A stretch of DNA of 64,000 nt from Cyclospora cayetanensis (GCF_002999335.1 NW_020312126.1:1-64000), one strand, 5' to 3'; positions 48,670 to 60,750 are shown, counted from the stretch's first letter. Numbers and translations: made by a program. Notes: a model not told the origin generated them from the letters alone.

Positions 48670-51600
48670 ATGGATCCTTACTCTACTTCTACCGGCGCTC
48701 CCCTAGGCCTTGGGGGACGTGGCCACCAGTCCACCTTAAGCACGCCGACAAACCACAGCGGTGGGGCTTCTATGGGGCCCCCGCTCTCCTATGGAGTGCC
48801 CAACTACCCATCAGGGGGCCCTCCAGGGGGACTCATGGGGAACGGAGGCCTCAGCGCAACAGAAAATCCGCTTCATGGTTCCATCGGCATGAAGAGCTTC
48901 CAAGCGGGGGTGTCCGACGTATCTGGTGTCGGGGGAAGCCCTTCGGGTGGACCCCTGTACACTTCGAGCACGAAGTACATACCGGGTACGCGTGGCTCTC
49001 CCAAATGCCCCTTCCCTGAGAGTGCCAGTGATAACTGGGGTAAACACAATACAGAGGCTTGCCAATCCTGCTCATATGGCCTTCCCCTGTATGAGCTTCT
49101 GGTGGGACCCCGGTGCGCGCCCGGATACAGAGGTGTCCGTACACCACAATCAGTGAAACAGGGCCTCTTACACAAAAGTTCTGCGGCGGGCACATTCCCC
49201 CCCTCCCTTTTTGTGTTCGCTTCTCGATTCCCTGCCTGGCAAAATTTAAGTTCCTTTCTTGCCGCCTACTCTTGCTGCTGCTCTTTGCTCGTCGCTTGAG
49301 ACCCCTTTGCCCTGTCATGGCCCCTTCGCTGCGTTTGCACACGCTTGTGCTCCTGATCCTGTATTGTCTCCTGGTGGATTCGCCGCCCTCCCTGCTGCCT
49401 CCACATTTGTGCACAGGCGCCTCCTCTTCATCCACTTTACCCGTGGGGTCTCTCTCTGGTCCCCCTCTGTCTGCCGTCACGCCTGAAGCACTAGAAAGTG
49501 CCAGCGGCAGCTGCGGCTCAGTTGAAGAGTTTGAAACGATGGTTGGCGATCTGAGGAGGACATTCATCTCCTGGCTCAGGCACACTGAGGCCGAACTCAA
49601 AAGAGAAAGAAACGTAAGCTTCATGGTCTCGGGTGTATGTTCTCTACGCATCAGATCAGTTTAAGGACATGAAGCGAAGCGCTCATGTTTGCGCTTTGGT
49701 TCAAGGATTTGGTGCGACGGAAAAGGGAATTTGAAGAGGAGAAAAAGAAGGTTTGGGCTCTTTTTCAGCAAGACAAGCAGAATGAATACAATAAAATCAA
49801 GGCAAGCTGCTGTTATTCACCTTTATTGACGCACTAGAATTGTGGATCTACGGGAGAACAGAAGTGCGTAGCAATCTGCGCGTAGGACTTTGTGCTTTTA
49901 ATAAGCTACAGAATGGGAGGGCTATAGGATGACAGTCAAGTGTGTGTGTTTGTATATGTGTGGTATGTGTATACGTGTGTATGTGTCGGTGTGTGTACGT
50001 GTGTATGTGTCGGTGTGTGTACGTGTGTATGTGTATGCGTGTGTTGTTCATGTGTGTATCTGCTCTTATGTCTTCGTCTCTGCGGGCTCTAGGAAGAGAG
50101 GCGTGCGGCTCAGGCTGAAATGCAGCAGCAGCTGAAGCAACTTCAAATTGAGAGAGAGGACACCCGGAGCAAGTTGCAAGTGGAAAAGCAGAAATTTCAG
50201 CAGGAACAAGAGGCAGTGAGGCGGAAGCATGTGCTGGTAAGTGCCACGAAGATGACGGCCACGACAGATAACAAATGCCAGTAGCCTCGAGTTTTCAGTT
50301 TAGAATGCATTGCCAAGCAGAGGAACCCTCACTCCTGTCAGAGGTTGGAGCACGTGCTTCTGCTTCCTTCACCCTATGCCTACCGCATCATATTTCTATG
50401 CATCCACAGGCCTGAGGGTTTTTGTGTTGGTTACTTTATTGCGATGTGCACGCAGGAGCGGGAACGCTTTAGACAGGAGGTTTTGGCCTTTGAGTCTGAA
50501 CGGCAAAGAATTGTGGATTCAAGCATTGCGGCAGAGACAGTAGTGGATTTAAACGTTGGCGGGGTTGTTTTTGAGACATCACGGCAAACCCTCATTCAAC
50601 AGCGAGGCTCCTTCCTTGAGAATCTTCTCTCGGGGAGGCACCATGTCGCGAGAGATCGACAAGGAAGAATCTTTTTGGATAGAGATGCAGAAATGTTCAG
50701 GGTTATCTTAAATTTCCTCAGGCAACCAAATGCCCCGCCGCAACCGCGGTAAGACTTTGGGATGCCTAGACTTGTACCGATTTATGGAGGCACGTATTGT
50801 GTCACAGATGTATGCGTAGATTATAGATGCTTGCTTCCTACAAAGTGTAGGCTTTGATCGGTAGTCCATCAGGAAACAGTGTGCGGTTTCGCTACAGAGA
50901 CAGTGCGGAGAGCGACGCTCTGACGGTGGAGGCTGCCTTTTTGGGCATTCGTTTCTTTCCGGATTCTCTGATATTTGCATTGGGTGGGCATAGTGGTAAC
51001 GAGCACCTGAGTTCTGTGGAAATGCTGGATTTAGAGAGGCAGCAGTGGAGACCATCCGTCCCCATGAAGACAGAAAGGGCGTATGCTGCTGCTGGCGCCA
51101 TCAACAACAAGATATACATCTACGGGGGTCAAAATTTGGACTATAAGGTAAGCCAGAAGGGATTCGGGGTAGCAGTATTATATGCTATAGGCTATATAAA
51201 TTGCGTACGATCCGCGGCTTCGGTGTTGTGGGCTTTTTGGTTGGATTCAGGCATTATGTGATGTTGAGGTGTATGATGCGTTGTTGGGTGCATGGTTTGG
51301 GGTGCCACCCCTTTCCGTCCCTCGGAGGAATGCATGCGGCACGGCTTTAAATGGCTTGCTATATGCGATTGGAGGCTTTGATGGAGAAAGCATCCTTGCA
51401 TCCGTGGAATGCTTGGACACCCGAATGAAGAATTGGAGGCAAACGGCTCCTCTCAACTGCCCAAGGTGTAGCGCTATGTGCTGCACACACGGTAAAAAAA
51501 TACCAACAGCCGTACCCAAGCATGAATAGCGGGAAGGTCAAAAAGATGGGTTAGGTCCATAATGTATGCTCTGGCGCTCGCATGTTCGTGCATGTGGTCT

Positions 51601-52733
51601 AAGTGTAGATGCTTACTGGTAGATGTGCATTTTGAACTTCCTTTTAGTGCAGTATGCGTTTCATAAAGAGTAGACCTCTTTTGAAGGCCTATGTATCCAC
51701 CGTCTCGTCACATAGCGTATCTTTGTAGGTATAGGTGCTGCGTTCGTTTCTACCTATTCTAGTAGGACAATAGACTTCTGCGTGGGCATGTGGTTAGGCA
51801 TAGGTTTGTCTCATAATGTTTGCTGCAGGCGACTCCTTACTGGTTTTGGGAGGCACTAAAGGGGAACGACTGCGGAGTGCTGAGGTGTATGAGCCCCGAA
51901 TGGATCAGTGGCAACCACTCTCTTGTTCCATGATTGAGGTGAGCTGACTTGTTTCTCTGTCTTTTATATAAACTTTCTCCATCTCACGCCTCATCATCGA
52001 GGGTTAGGCGGAAGGATTTAGGGCGTGGCTTTGAAGCCCTCAGGTTGATGCCGTAGGGATTTGTATGATTTTTGGGCATATTGCTAGTGCTGTATGCTAT
52101 GTGTATGCATGCAGGTTCGAAGTGCTGGGTGTGCTGTTTCTGCAAACAACCACATATATGCAATAGGGGGAATGGATTCGGGTCATCAGATTCACAGCAC
52201 CCTCGAGGTTTTAGATCCCGAGGGAAAGCAATGGACCTTTCTCTCCCCACTGCCTGGTCCCAGAATGGACTGCGCCGCTGTCTTCGCTTGCGACTCCCTC
52301 TTTGTAAGGCACAAAGTCTGCGAGTTCGATAGTTGGAAAGTTTCCCGTTTAGGGTGCTGCAGCTGGTGGTTCCGAGGTAAAGCCACAAGCCTTCAACCTG
52401 AATGACGAAAAGAGTATTGGGCTACAGTTGGGATAACTCATTTTATTCGTCATCGGATCTAGCTGTTGGCCGATAATTACCTTTTTTGGGGTCAAACCCG
52501 ATAAGCGTGAAGAAATTAATAGATGCGGAGCTGTGGCTTCCCGCGGATCAGACACGCGTTCACGAAGCGATTGTGTGTTGCTGCGGTGGGCGGTTTCTCA
52601 GGTTACAGGTGGTCAGGATGGAGAGGTACTCAAAAGCACATGCTTCTACAGTCCAGAAGCAAATGAATGGAGGGCAGGTCCTTCCATGCTGAACTCACGT
52701 TACGGCCACAGCCTAGTTATTACAACTCTCTAA
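48670..52733 (+). CDS. K13: Kelch13 (K13): coiled-coil, BTB and Kelch propeller protein
   Basis: In Plasmodium and Toxoplasma K13 sits at the cytostome or micropore and supports endocytosis; Plasmodium variants give artemisinin resistance. Ten exons: 48670-48985, 49417-49613, about 49706-49801, 50093-50236, 50456-50748, 50898-51147, 51251-51491, 51829-51938, 52115-52303 and 52602-52733, all in phase, about 655 residues. The Gly/Ser/Pro-rich N-terminus is not conserved. Residues about 145-240 form the apicomplexan K13 coiled coil, opening with FETMVGDLRRTFISWL. BTB: ETVVDLNVGGVVFETSRQTL, LLSGRHHVARDRQGRIFLDR, FRVILNFLRQP. The six-bladed propeller runs through FALGGHSG, IYIYGGQN, LYAIGGFDG, LLVLGGTKGERL, IYAIGGMDS and VTGGQDGEVL, ending GPSMLNSRYGHSLVI. 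Exon 3 appears to end at a GC rather than GT donor (AAG|GCAAGC). Start at ATG 48670 is inferred from the open frame. Confidence 0.97.
49930..50050. repeat. TG-rich minisatellite in a K13 intron
   Basis: The intron between the third and fourth K13 exons contains repeated TGTGTATGTGTCGGTGTG / GTACGTGTGTATGTG units, roughly 26 bases each. It probably varies in length between isolates. Confidence 0.85.
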
Positions 52734-54240
52734 GCTGGGATGCGTGGTTTGGAAGTGAGATACAGGCTGTGAGAAACTCATTACTGTGTAGCGCGTTCGT
52801 CTTCGTGCGGGGCGTCATAGTCCTATCAATATATTTCGCCACTATCGTTCAGCGTGCGTACAAGTAAACACACACTGTTCGCGCATACACTGCGCGTTTT
52901 TGCATGGATGCTATCTTTGTATAGCTGTGTACACAGATTTTTATGCATATGTGCATGCTTGTGCATATGCACGGAGGTGTACACATCTATGCGTGCTGTA
53001 TAATCTTGCAGTTTTTGCTTACCGCCTGAGACAGTTTTGTCTGCTACAGCCCAAACCGTCGCTTGATCCATAGCGCTTCAAGACAAACCCTGAAGTGTTG
53101 CTTTTTGCGCGTCTCTTGCTTTAACCCTCTCACTGCCCATCAGTCTGGATCGAGTATTATTCGATACGCGACATGCAGAACAATAGTGGCACGCCATTTA
53201 ACAGACTGCCTAGTACCAGTATGCGTTCAATTTTCGGCCTCGCCCGCGCGGATGCTCAGACTCCGATTATTCATTCGTGCCTAGGGCAGCTCTACAGATT
53301 GAACTGAAGAAAGCAATAATACAGGTTACCAAGCAAGGTGGTGACGTGACAAAAAAACTGCTCCAATGAAGCGGAAAGTGTCTCGTAATGGGGCGAGACC
53401 TAAACGTGAACGAGGATTCAGGGAGAGAGCATTAAGTCCACGCATTATTCGTTGTGCCGAATGCATGCTGCTTTATACCTCGTCTTCCTTGGTTGGAAGG
53501 CGAAGAACGGCTTTCTGTCGGGGCTTGCTAGAACTGCGTTAAGACCACGGGGAGGGCGGCGAGGTACCTTGGATCAAATGGCAAAAAATGCATTGTGAGG
53601 TGCTTAGGTACTGTTGTCACCAAAAGGTTTACTAAGGTCTATTACGTGTTTATCACTGTATTTTAGTGAGACCTCGTAGCTCCCTCTGGGTGCTTGAGGC
53701 TTCACCACACATGCGGGATCATGCCGAAAGGCCCGATTGATGCATTCCCTTGCAGAAGTCCCCAGAATATTGTTCCTGTCTTTTCTGATTCGTTAGTTAT
53801 TGCCATATTTCATTAGATTTGCACATTTTATTTGGAAGCACAAGTGCTTCTGAAATGTGATAATATGCTCGGAGCCAACCGATAGAACAATTCCGAGAGC
53901 TCGGTGCTCTTTCGATTTTTTCTGGAGACGTATTGAGTCAAGGCGCCATTTGATACCAGAATTTTCCTGCTGCATGCCAATTAGACTCTCATTTCCAGTC
54001 CGCCTAGCCAGATTGTTGATTATCCACACGCTGTGTGAAACGATTGGCTGCCGAAACCCTGGCCGATGCAGTCATCAGAATAGGGCTGAACCTCTTCTTT
54101 CATAGGTACTTTTGGCGTCTTCTGACACGGCAGACAGCTGGAAGTACATACAGCTCTCTATTTCCCCACTTCAAAGCCTTCCGGCCCCCCGCACGAGCCC
54201 AAGCTGTACGCCACAGACCTTAAACTGCACGTAGTCCCCC
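52734..54240. other. Intergenic region between K13 and NAD synthetase
   Basis: About 1.5 kb holding the K13 3' UTR and the promoter of the NAD synthetase gene. Short frames near 53,857-54,223 have no recognised motif. Confidence 0.5.
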
Positions 54241-57200
54241 ATGCCTCTCAGTGCACGAGGGGCATCCATGGATAATCCATCCACAGTGGAACCGTCTTTG
54301 TTCAATAATGTCGCATGCGGCCCCCTTGAGGCTCATCAGGGGGTCCCTGCGGCCCCCGCTGTGGTTCCGCTAGGGGGTCTTGACGAACACCCACATACCT
54401 CTGGGGTATTGGGGGGCCCCTTTGACTCTCTGGCGAGGATATCTGCGTGTAGCTTGAATCAATGGGCCCTAGACTTCGATGGAAACTATCGCCGCATAGC
54501 AGAGAGCATCTGCATGGCTAAGCGACAGGGGTCAAAATTTAGAGTTGGTAAACCCGCTGCTTTCATTGGCTGTCTGTGGCCAGGTGTCCTTATGACAGAT
54601 ACACGTGCGATGTCACCAGAAGCTGTAGCACTTTGCATTCCAAGCAGTCCATATTCGTGAATCTTTTTCGCTTGCATTGTGTCTGTTGCTTCGGATATAT
54701 CTACAGGCCCGGAACTCGAGACTTGCGGCTACGGCTGCGAGGATCATTTCCTGGAAGAAGACACAGAACGGCATTCCTGGGAGTTGATCGCAAAGCTTTT
54801 GTCGTCAAGTCTAACAGATGGAATACTCGTGGAAGTGGGGGCCCCTGTACTCTTCCAAGGAGTGAGTGCATCCACCCATAGTCCTCTGGGTCCGAATGCT
54901 GTCCTTGATGTGCATTTCTTTTGGCGATATCCTTCTCTTTCTGCTTCTCTTGCCGGCCATACTGCTAACGGCTATGTGTTTATTCCCGATACTTTGCCGG
55001 TTGTATGCGCGTTATGCCCTCGCGCAGTGTAAGTGTGTATGTATTCGTGTATGCAAGCATGTATGGATACATGTACGTGTATGTATAAATGTATGCATGT
55101 AAGTATGTATGTATGTGTAAAGCGTGTGCGTATGTGCGGTTGTCTGCTTCCCCTGATTAATCGTTGCCTGATTTCCCCATGGTTGCTGTACACCTGTCTC
55201 TCTATCCGCTGTTTGCGCATAGAGCCAGTACAATTGCCGCGTGCTGTTACTGAACCGCCGGGTGTTGCTGGTGAGGCCCAAGACGCAGCTGGTGGATGAG
55301 GGAGGGTACAGAGAGAGTCGATATTTTTCTGCGTGGAAGGGGGGCCCTCTACAGCAATTGCAGCTTCATGAAACTGTTGTAAACACGACTGGACAACAGA
55401 CTGCCCCTATTGGTAGGATTGAACTCCCAACGGGCTGGCCTTAGCTTGCTCTGCCAGCAAGACTTTGGCCATTGGTACCCTTGTCTTTTCTGTATCGATA
55501 CCCTGGTCTGTTTCTTTGTCTTATGATTCGTGCATATATCTCCTCTGTGTTCACCTTTTCCCCCCTGCTGCTAGTGCTTTCCGCAAACCTCTACCAGCCT
55601 GTGCCTCCTTGTATTCTCCCTTCTCCGTCATGCATCGCGACGTATCTCCCTTTGTAGTTTCATAGTGCCGTAATGCTCTGTGTTTTGAACCTCCTTCTCC
55701 CGTCGTATCTGCGGTGCGGCCCTCCCTCTTACGTGGTCAGATGCGTATTGCTGCTAGTGGGAACCCCTGGAAAAGAAATTTGTCGTCGATAATCTCGCAG
55801 CTCCTTTTGGCTTGTTTCGTCATTCTTAGGAGGTGCAGAAACTTCGTTTGAGGAATACAGACCCAGGGGATGGGGGTGTATGCTGTGTGCTCCGTCCAGG
55901 CCTGGCCTTATTGAAATGCCGCGGTTCGCTCATAGGCTTCGAGTGCTGCGAGGAGCTTTGGAGTCCATTTCCCTCGCATGCGGAGTCTTTTCTGCAGGGT
56001 GCAGACATAGTTTCTAATGGAAGCAGCAGCTACTTTCAAATGGGTAAATTTGTCAAAAGGATGGAGCTTCTGCAGGATGCGACGAGGCGTCATGGGGGCG
56101 TATACGTCTACTCTAATCAGCACGGATGTGATGGAGGCCGGGTGGTCTTTGATGGTGGAGTGGCCGTGTGCGTCTGTGGCACGTTCGCGGCCATAGGGCC
56201 ACGTCTGTTTCTCCATGAAGTGTCTGTGCAAACTGTGACTGTAGATCTTGCGTTGGTGAGGGCCCATAGGCGCGCCAATCCAACCATTGGGAGGGCCTCT
56301 GCCTCTCTTGCGCCTTCTCAGCTGCTCCCGATCATAGCTGCAGAGATTACCCTTTCTCCTGAGGCAACAGCGCTGCCGCGCATGCTGCGGTACGAGGGCG
56401 TGCAACATTCTTTCTTTGAGCCCGCTTCTTTTGGCAATGCTCAACAAGTGACCTCTCAGGCGACGATGCCCCCGCCACTGAGTCCAGAAGAGGAGACAGC
56501 CCGCGCTGCTTCTGTCTGGATGTGGGATTATTTACGGCGATCAGGCATGCGAGGATTCTTTGTTCCTCTCTCCGGGGGGGCCGACTCAGCGGCCGTTTTG
56601 GTGTTGCTGGCGTACATGTGTCATGCACTCATTGAAACTGTGAGTCCGGTCGTGCAAGCCCCCACCGCTCTCGTGGGCTCCAATCCAGGAGGCCCCCTAA
56701 GGCCTCTATCCCCCGAGAACTCTCCGAGGCCTCTCTTTCTGCAGGAGCAGCTAGGGGAGGATCTGGGGGGCCCTTTGGGCGTCCTACGAGACTTGGAGAA
56801 AGTTCTAGGACTGTCTGCCGGCTCGCCAGACTTCCCTCGGGATGGTCGAGGGCTGTGCCACATGCTCCTGCACACGTGCTACATGGGCACCGCGCAGAGT
56901 AGCAGCACGACCCGGGACCTAAGTAACAGCTTAGCGGATGAATTGGGTGTCTACCACGTAGCGACTACAATCGATACAGTCGCTCAAGGCTTCACCTCTG
57001 TTTTCCAGAGCATCGCGGGCTGGAGTCCGCGCTTCGAGGCACAAGGGGGAAGCAGAGAAGAGGATCTGGCGCTTCAGAATATCCAGGCTCGCAGTCGGAT
57101 GGTTCTGAGTTACTTGCTTGCCCAGTTGATCGCCCACGGACGGCGCAAGGCCCTGGGCGGGAGGGGCCCCCGGGGGGGGGCCCTGCTAGTGGTAGGCACG

Positions 57201-58061
57201 GGCAATGCAGATGAAACGCTGAGGGGATACTTGACCAAATATGACTGCAGCAGCGGCGATATCAACCCGATTGGCTCGCTGTCGAAGCCAGACATTCAGA
57301 AGCTCCTCGCGTGGGCGGCTACAAACCCCCCCCTTAACTGTCCAGTCCTCATGGTACGCGGGGGGAGTCTGAGTATGAGGGCCCCTGAGGAAGAGGCTTT
57401 TAGGCCTGTAGCGAGAGAAGTGCGGGCTAGCGCCATCCACATCCTGCACAGCGTCCCTCTTGCACGAGAGATCGCGCTTGGCTAGCGTATTCGGTTGTAG
57501 CGTTGAATTTTTGTGCCGTAGGAGGTGTTGAACCAGCGGCCTACCGCTGAACTTCGACCCACAGTTCCTGGAGCCCTCCCCCAAACGGATGAGGAAGAAA
57601 TGGGAATCTCCTACGCCGAGCTCTCTCTGTTTGGCAAGCTGAGAAAGGCGTACCGCTGTGGACCGCTCAGTCTTCTGAAGGCCGTACTACTGCAAGGCAT
57701 CTCTGCGCCCTCAAAAGTCGTGTACAAGTAAGTTGCGAGAGCTTTGAAGAGGCGTTCATCTCCGTGTCTCTCAGTTGCTCTTTCCTTCATTTGTTTGCAC
57801 ATCCCCCAGCCGTCGTCGTGTAGTGCGCTTTTATGATGCATGCTCAGGCGGGTCCAACATTTCTTCACTTGTTATGGCATGAACCGCCACAAGACCGCAA
57901 CACTAACGCCTTCCCTTCAGCTAATGCCATCAACTCCCGACGATTCCCGTTTCGACCACAGGCCGCTACTGTATCCTCCCATGGGCTGGCAATTCAGGGC
58001 CATGAAGAGCGTTGCTCGCGCCTGGGGAGAGCTTAGGAACGAACCGGAGTCAGCACTATGA
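54241..58061 (+). CDS. NADSYN: Glutamine-dependent NAD+ synthetase
   Basis: Catalyses the last step of NAD+ synthesis, amidating nicotinic acid adenine dinucleotide with ammonia from glutamine (EC 6.3.5.1). Six exons agree in phase: 54241-54547, 54707-54861, 55223-55412, 55900-57353, 57522-57727 and 57848-58061, 841 residues. The N-terminal nitrilase-type glutaminase domain shows ACSLNQWALDFDGNYRRI, GPELETCGYGCEDHF, YNCRVLLLNRRVLLVRPK and GFECCEELWSP, whose Cys is the expected nucleophile. The synthetase domain shows the P-loop FVPLSGGADSAAVLVLL, CYMGTAQSS, ALQNIQARSRMVLSYLLAQL, GTGNADETLRGYLTKYDCSS and DINPIGSLSK, then TDEEEMGISYAELSLFGKLR and FFTCYGMNRHKTATLTPS. An unusual Pro/Gly-rich insert of about 60 residues follows the P-loop helix. 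Exon 4 most likely begins at 55900 (CCAG|GCCTGG), not at the upstream in-frame codons, because only that acceptor keeps phase. The annotated start is the first in-frame ATG; a second Met lies nine codons later. Confidence 0.95.
55035..55130. repeat. GTAT/GTGT microsatellite in a NAD synthetase intron
   Basis: Tandem GTAT and GTGT words fill the middle of the intron between exons 2 and 3. Simple-sequence repeat with no other sign of function. Confidence 0.8.
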
Positions 58062-59336
58062 AGGGGATTAGAGAGGCACAGAGAGGAAGCGCACTGAGGG
58101 CCTTGCGGCTCCTTATGGGGGCATAACACCAACCCCCTTAACCTGCCCGCCACCCTTCCCTCCCTCTTCCCTGAACTGCACTCAAACTCATGATACATGT
58201 GTAGACACGTCATGCCCTTTTGCGCATAACACTAATTCCCTTAACCTGCCCACCCCCCTTCCCTCACTCTTCCCTAAACTGCACTCAAACTCATAATTCA
58301 TGTGTAGACACATCCAGGTATGTATTCGCCCTCGCAGAATGCTGGCTGTATGGGCATTTGTGGGTTAGCCTAGTTGTACTTCCCTGAATAGAAGGGAATT
58401 CATGTTTGCACCCTCCACGCTACGTCTATCTAGAGACGCGAAGTAGGCAAGCGATGGCGAAGTCGGTGAGCCGTATGCGTAGACAAGGACCGCAACGCCG
58501 CACACAGCACAACACATTTCTGTCCCGTATACGTCAGTCGGAGCCATGGAAAATAAATAGAATCACCGTTTTCGCTGTTTCCGCAGTCGTATTTTGGCCG
58601 AATAAGGGCGAAATTCAACTCACCCTCCTGCACCTATGAAGGGTTGCTTGTGAGTACCTTGAGAGCCAGCGCAAAAAATGGTTAAGGAGAGTATGCCTGT
58701 GGATCTACTGCTCAGAAATACAATGTGTTCATGGCCTTACGAAAGCGTTAAAAGAAGTGGGGCTGCTAAAATGAAGCTTGTTCTGATAGCATCTAATATC
58801 GCTTCAATACACGGAGTTTGTCGAAATAAACTTTTCGTTGCCCAATTCTTAGTACTGCATTTTAAAAGACGGATCTACCCGTTTGCGAGGCACACTGCCT
58901 GCCTCGAGCCCGTGTTTAGCGTAAACCGCGAAGGCCCTCTCTTGCCTTTCGCACAAACGGGCTCAAAGGCGGCTTTAAAGATGGCAGCTACTGCTGCCGA
59001 ATAAATATACGGGCGTTGCGTGAATAAACAAGGGAGGCGATGCCGCGTTATGCAGGCTGGTGAGCAACAGCCACCAGTAAGACGCCAGGGACTGCATGCA
59101 TGGGGTAGTCTCACCATGCACCCTAGGGAGTCGCTCCTGCGGGGGCTTCCCGGGGTGAAAATTCTGAGGTGCACGATGGAGAGAGCGCTCGGCTCCTACA
59201 TACGACAACCCATCAGAGGCAGTTACATCTGTGCACTGGACGTCTGTCTGTGTGCCTGGAGGCTGTTCACTCCACCAAGTTACCCCCTGCTTCGCGTGTG
59301 CTACTGTGCATGGAGAGGTGGTCCTTCCTCAGAGAC
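58062..59336. other. Intergenic region between convergent genes
   Basis: Between the NAD synthetase and the Arf-like gene. It includes the duplicated segment at 58,121-58,312. No gene-like frame recognised; the frame at 58,678-59,004 has no domain. Confidence 0.55.
58121..58312. repeat. Direct tandem duplication, about 100-bp unit
   Basis: Two head-to-tail copies (from 58,121 and from 58,224) both read GCATAACACYAA, CCCTTAACCTGCCC, CTTCCCT, TGCACTCAAACTCAT and CATGTGTAGACAC in order, with scattered substitutions. They sit just downstream of the NAD synthetase stop codon, probably in its 3' UTR. Confidence 0.85.
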
Positions 59337-60750
59337 TTAAGGGGCGTCCGCGTCTTCGGGAACAACTGGCACGCCTTCTTGCGCTCCCCCTTTCTTTTCT
59401 TTTCGTTTAGGGGGGGGCGGCGGAGGATAAATGATTCTGTGAAATCGATCTAGAATGAAGCGGAAAGCTTCTGCCCACTGGGGGTCCGTCTCTCCTTTTC
59501 TGCAGTCCACGACAAACCACTTAATCCTTTGACCTTCTGTCGAAGCAACTTCATACAGCCCCAGCCTGCTGACTAGCTGCGAAGGAGGCACGGGGGCGCT
59601 CTCTGGAGGCGTTCCCATAGTGTTTAGAACAACAACAATGCACGCTGCCTTGAGGCAGGCCTCATTCGCCAATTGCATGAGAATCGCCTTGTTCTCAGTA
59701 AGCCTGTCTTCTTGGGTTTCCAGAAGGTTGATCACGTAGACAACGCACCACAGATCAACGTAGCGGTAAAAGGCTGACCACGAACCGCGAAGCTGGAGGC
59801 ACAAGACAAACATCTCAGCAAAAAACGACACTAAAGGAGATGGCACTGCCTTAGTCTTTCTTGTGACGTGCATGTATCCACGCGAGTTAATGGACAGACA
59901 GAATCATAGACACAGACAGACAGACAGACAGACACACAGACAGACACACAGACACACAGACAGACACACACAGACAGAAACACACACATAGAAACAGATG
60001 CGCACATAGAAACAGATGCGCACACAGAAACAGACACACAGACACAGACAGACAGACACACAGGTGAATAGAAAGATGTACTGGGAGGAAAAGACCACAA
60101 ACGGAAACCGAGAGGGGCGCATCTACATATAATAAATATTATGCGTAAGCGAAGTGCCCTGCAAACCCTAGTTCCCTCCAGAGCCTGGAGCGTGTGTGAC
60201 CCTTCCTTCCTTCCGGCGACATCCTGATCTTCCCCAATTCTGCTTACTGCCAAAGCCCCCGATAAATCCCACATCCCGATCTGCAGCTTGCCCCTCTGGA
60301 GTCGCTCATAGTGGAAAGCGGAGGTTGGCGGCAAAGAACCAGCGATGCCTACCCACTCTGAGAGAGAGCAGGCACACACACACACAGACAGCGCCAAAGA
60401 AGTGCGTTCTTTGGAAACGGATTGGGGTGTCCACGATGCCAAGCAGATGCACATGAGCGCTTTCTCTGCTGAACGCGCACGAAAAGGAAGTGAATCGAGA
60501 CGCATGCACACGACTCCTAAGCCCCCTGCTAAGCAGCGCAGAGCAGCCAGACCCCCCAGACGCAGCAGCAGGTAGCAGCGTCCTCGTCGTGCTTCTTCCC
60601 CCAAAAGAGCACTGCACCTGGTATAAGCGTCTTGTACATGAGCGTAGTCTTTCCCGATCCATCAAGACCTAGAAACGCTATCTGTGGGGGTGAAGACAAA
60701 CCCGAACCCCCGTCTCTGACACCGCTGTAGCGCGAGGGGCAGCACCCCAT
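59337..60750 (-). CDS. Divergent Arf-like (ARL/SAR-type) small GTPase
   Basis: Predicted membrane-associated small GTPase of the Arf family. Three minus-strand exons agree in phase: 60750-60618, 60357-60248 and 59792-59337, giving 232 residues. The protein begins MGCC, a likely N-myristoylation site (Gly2) with adjacent cysteines that could be palmitoylated. The P-loop is FLGLDGSGKTTLMYKTL. Switch 1 to switch 2 reads FHYERLQRGKLQIGMWDLSG (cf. Arf WDLGGQ), followed by LRGSWSAFYRYVDLWCVVYV (cf. LRPYWRCYY). Two hallmarks are altered: after WDLSG the catalytic Gln position is Ala, and the NKxD base-recognition motif reads VVVLNTMG, lacking the Asp. The C-terminus has a Pro-run (YPPPPPPKRKEKK) and an acidic end, longer than a typical Arf (about 180 residues). 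Shares an upstream region with the divergent UTP21 gene. Confidence 0.9.
59893..60062. repeat. CAGA/CACA microsatellite in an ARL intron
   Basis: Tandem ACAGACAGACAC and GAAACAGATGCGCACATA words in the second intron of the Arf-like gene. Frames through it give meaningless Cys/Val/Ser repeats on the minus strand. Confidence 0.9.

Noticed and set aside
48606..49651. Several long frames on both strands over the K13 N-terminal exons
   Set aside because: Only the frame starting at ATG 48670 joins in phase to the conserved coiled-coil exon; the others have no domain and arise from G/C-rich sequence.
55833..55899. Upstream extension of NAD synthetase exon 4 (frame starting at 55833)
   Set aside because: Joining from the donor at 55412 to an acceptor at 55829 breaks the frame, whereas the acceptor at 55899 keeps it and leads directly into the nitrilase motif.
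59904..60122. Minus-strand frame rich in Cys/Val/Ser/Leu
   Set aside because: It is a translation of the CAGA/CACA microsatellite inside an ARL intron.
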